The notes beneath the pieces are model-generated. The model saw only the letters and a program-made list of their open reading frames with translations, was not told the DNA's origin and did no database searches. Positions 61,632 through 64,000 of a stretch of DNA of 64,000 nucleotides are shown in pieces. The first letter of the stretch is position 1. Every line of letters begins with the position of its first letter. Position numbers and translations under genes: made by a program. The stretch spans positions 1,562-65,561 of the forward strand of contig VXAU01003738.1 in NCBI GenBank assembly GCA_013399695.1, in the 5' to 3' direction. Source of the DNA: Formicarius rufipectus (lineage: Eukaryota; Chordata; Aves; Passeriformes; Formicariidae).

Positions 61632-63697
61632 GAACAAATAACCAACAAAACCTTGAAATTATACTAAAAACTAATACAGCTTTAATAGTATAGTCAGTCA
61701 TTTTTGTCCAAGCCTTCCAAGGCCAAAGGTAAGGATCTTCTAGGCATAACTAGGTAGACTTAAGCTTGTGGAGGCAACTGAAGCCAAGAGGTAATGAAGT
61801 CATATTTTGAACAGACTTAGAGATAATTATGGAGCCTGCATCTTATTTCTCAATTTGTTTTCTTCTTTTAGCTGTTCTTTTTGCCTTGCTATAAGCTTAT
61901 GTTGTTTTTCCATGAGATGCTTGCTGTTCCATGACTAATGAAATATCTGATGTGAATGTAATAGATACAAAAGTAGTGAAATAGTAGAATAATATTATAT
62001 ACATTAATAACACCTATGACAAAGGTGAAATACATTGGCAGGAACAACCCAAACTATGAAATTTCTCTCTTTTACCATGTCTACAGTAACAAGGAACGTC
62101 CAGGTGCTTGTGTCAGCACACATATTCATCATACAGAGAAAGTTATTGCTTTCACAGTGAGACAGCTTTTCAGTTAGAGCAAAATAAAAGTTTATTATCT
62201 GTAGAAGTGTCTTTGGTTTTTCAGACACAGAATTTCCTAGAATAAATACTGCTGCCCTTCTGTTAAAGTCTATAACCACTAAATCTGTGTAACTGAGGAT
62301 TCAGTGTCCTATCTCATCTCTTATCATTGGCCAGTTTTAATACCCTTATCTCCCCAGAATATTTGTCAAGGACTTAAAAGTCATCTTCAAGGTGCAAAGC
62401 AATATGTTGCTGCAGTTCTTAAATGAGTGAATTTTTCCCTTCATAAATACTATTGGAAGAAAATTACTTTTTTATTATTATTATTTTAAGAGCATTTTAT
62501 TAAAAATACATTTGGTTAATCAGTAGCAGTGGTAATCTATAATGAGTAGGAGATTCTCTGTATTGGTTATGTAGAACACAGAATATGGTGGCATTGATTC
62601 AATTAAATTCAAATTAAAGTTCTCACATTTCACCAGACTATCAGAGATCATTGGTTATATGTGGCCATTTAACATAGGAAATTGGTCTACTTCTAGTGGC
62701 CTTCTGACTCTAAGATATTAATACATATGCCCTCCTACAAAAACTACTTTTTGGCAGATATATTTAGAATGTTGTTCAAAATACTACTGTAGGCTTCTAA
62801 TGTTTACCAGATAAGGGGAAAAAATAGGCTCTTTGCTGATTGTGAAAAAAAAATCATTTGTCTGAGCAGATAAAAAAAACCTCATCATAATAGATCTTCT
62901 TTTGAGAGTTTAGTCCATTTTAGATGCCAAATAAAACCCCACTGTGTGCATGAAAACATTTCAACATTTAAAGTAGGTTAGATGGCAGGGTGAGTTGGTT
63001 TAAAAATTAAAACCAAATCAGTCATGAGACCTGACTGGTGCCTGAATTCTTCTGATAAAGTGTGGTAAACTACATCCAAGTTTTTCATCTAGATCATCTA
63101 GCTTTGTTTTATTATGAAATGGGAGAAAGAACAACTTCTGTTCATCTCATCCTAAAGAAAATATCTAAAATACATACAAATTATTTAGACAAAATAGATT
63201 AGATTAACTGAGTTTTAAGTCTAATTTTATCCTCTGACTTTACAAGAAGCCTACAGTGACCCATACAGATGTAGAAGTTGAAACCCTAAAAATGTAAATT
63301 GGGTAAGGCCAATCCAACTCAGCCTTTTGGTAAAATCATAGCCAAAAAAATTTTAAATGTTTCAATCTTTTCAGCTAACAATATGATTGATAATATTAAA
63401 CCATATATAACCCATATAACCTGTCTGGTAACATTGGTTAATGTGCTGTCCCAAGAGCTAGTTCCAATTTCATAGCTGGATCTGACACTGAACTTGAAAG
63501 ATCTTGCAGATATAGGCTGTGAGGAAGTAATTAGATTAGATATCTCCCTCCTGGGATATCTTGTAACCCCTATGTAAGTATTTTGAGTGAACCTCACATT
63601 ATACAGGAATTGGAGAAATATCATAGAGATCCAAGTAATGTTCTAACATTTTTTAATACTTATTGACACCTTTATTGTAATCAAATGCATTAATAAG

Positions 63698-64000
63698 TGC
63701 TTAAACTGGTTTTGTCAGAGGTAGAGTTAATTTTAGTTTTAGTAGCTTGTATGACTCTGTTTTTGACTTTTGACCAAGACATTGTTGATAGCACACCAAA
63801 GTTTCAGCTATTGCTGAGCTGTGCAAGTGGGCATGAGTGGGGTGGGGTATGTCCAAGATGTTGGGAGGGTACACTGCCAAGGTATCTGACTCCCACAGAC
63901 AAAAGAAATATTTCGCATCATATGATGTTGTGCTCAGAAAAAAAAAAAAAAAAGTCCCCCAAAAAAACAACCTGGGAAAAAAAATGATATTTGAAGTTAT
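63698..64000 (+). mobile_element. Endogenous retrovirus LTR fragment running off the window
   Basis: From about 63698 the sequence follows a widespread bird LTR that I recall. It shows 'actggttttgtcagaggtagagttaatttt' near 63705, 'attgttgatagcacacc' near 63780, 'ctattgctgagctgtgcaagtg' near 63809, 'gatgttgggagggtacac' near 63857 and 'catatgatgttgtgctcag' near 63918. At the position where a TATA-type promoter box would be expected there is instead an A16 run (63938-63953), after which LTR-like 'gtccccc...cctggg' words resume. Short frames on both strands (89 and 96 codons) are translations of the LTR. There is no sign of gag, pol or env inside the window; whether internal sequence follows cannot be seen. 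Confidence 0.8.
63938..63953 (+). repeat. A16 run inside the LTR
   Basis: Sixteen A's follow TGCTCAG where the related LTRs I recall continue into the TATA-like region. It is probably an expanded short A run that has damaged the LTR promoter. Confidence 0.9.

Larger units (their letters stand above)
59404..63697. other. AT-rich non-coding block with octamer-like motifs
   Basis: No gene, RNA or transposon is recognised. Two octamer-type words, ATTTGCAAAT (60150-60159) and ATTTGCAT (60164-60171), lie five bases apart. A (CCAAA)n/A-rich tract is at 61576-61631. Frames at 60448-60732 (-), 62004-62279 (-) and 63319-63624 (-, 101 codons) have no recognisable content. Confidence 0.5.

Noticed and set aside
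63697..63987. 96-codon plus-strand frame and 89-codon minus-strand frame at the window end
   Set aside because: Both are translations of the LTR fragment and its A16 run.
1..64000. tRNA, rRNA or microRNA genes
   Set aside because: I looked for tRNA-like A/B boxes, rRNA words and familiar microRNA seeds and found none I could support. A covariance-model search would be needed to exclude them.

Overview
This window looks like non-coding DNA from a bird, probably a songbird. The evidence is the set of interspersed repeats. Several pieces of the avian/amniote LINE CR1 are present, three of them ending in the diagnostic ATTCTATG-type tail. There are also three long terminal repeats that I recognise from memory as bird endogenous-retrovirus LTRs. 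No database search was run, so family names rest on recalled consensus sequences. The background is strongly AT-rich (roughly one third G+C by eye), with many A/T homopolymers and T/G-rich microsatellites and three assembly gaps (35 N, 17 N and isolated single N's).

I can support no functional protein-coding gene, no tRNA or rRNA and no operon-like organisation. The open reading frames are short (longest 130 codons). At this base composition about 7% of random codons are stops, so about half a frame of that length is expected by chance in 64 kb on six frames. The few frames with real family resemblance are dead CR1 ORF2 pieces. Two stretches (51909-52130 +, 44038-44198 +) combine an open frame with plausible splice signals. 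I list them only as low-confidence exon candidates.

Layout: 1-5.4 kb holds AT-rich DNA, a T/G low-complexity block and a very old CR1 on the minus strand. 5.4-9.5 kb holds two younger CR1 copies in opposite orientations with empty AT-rich DNA between them. 9.5-43 kb is nearly free of recognisable transposons, with one CR1 tail at 20.6 kb; it contains simple repeats, a Z-DNA-prone run and several perfect hairpins. 43-56 kb holds one short CR1 tail, one old CR1 and otherwise unremarkable sequence. 56.3-59.4 kb is a dense retroelement cluster: a CpG-rich minus-strand solo LTR, a partial LTR inside a 225-bp duplication that meets an N, and two convergent CR1 fragments. A third LTR fragment begins at 63.7 kb and runs to the window end.

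The observation most worth checking is at 57055-57762. A truncated LTR sits between two 99%-identical copies of the same flank, and the second copy reads through the insertion point without interruption. This is what an assembler produces when one chromosome carries a recent LTR insertion and the other does not, so it may mark an insertion still segregating in the species. I saw no convincing undescribed biological system.
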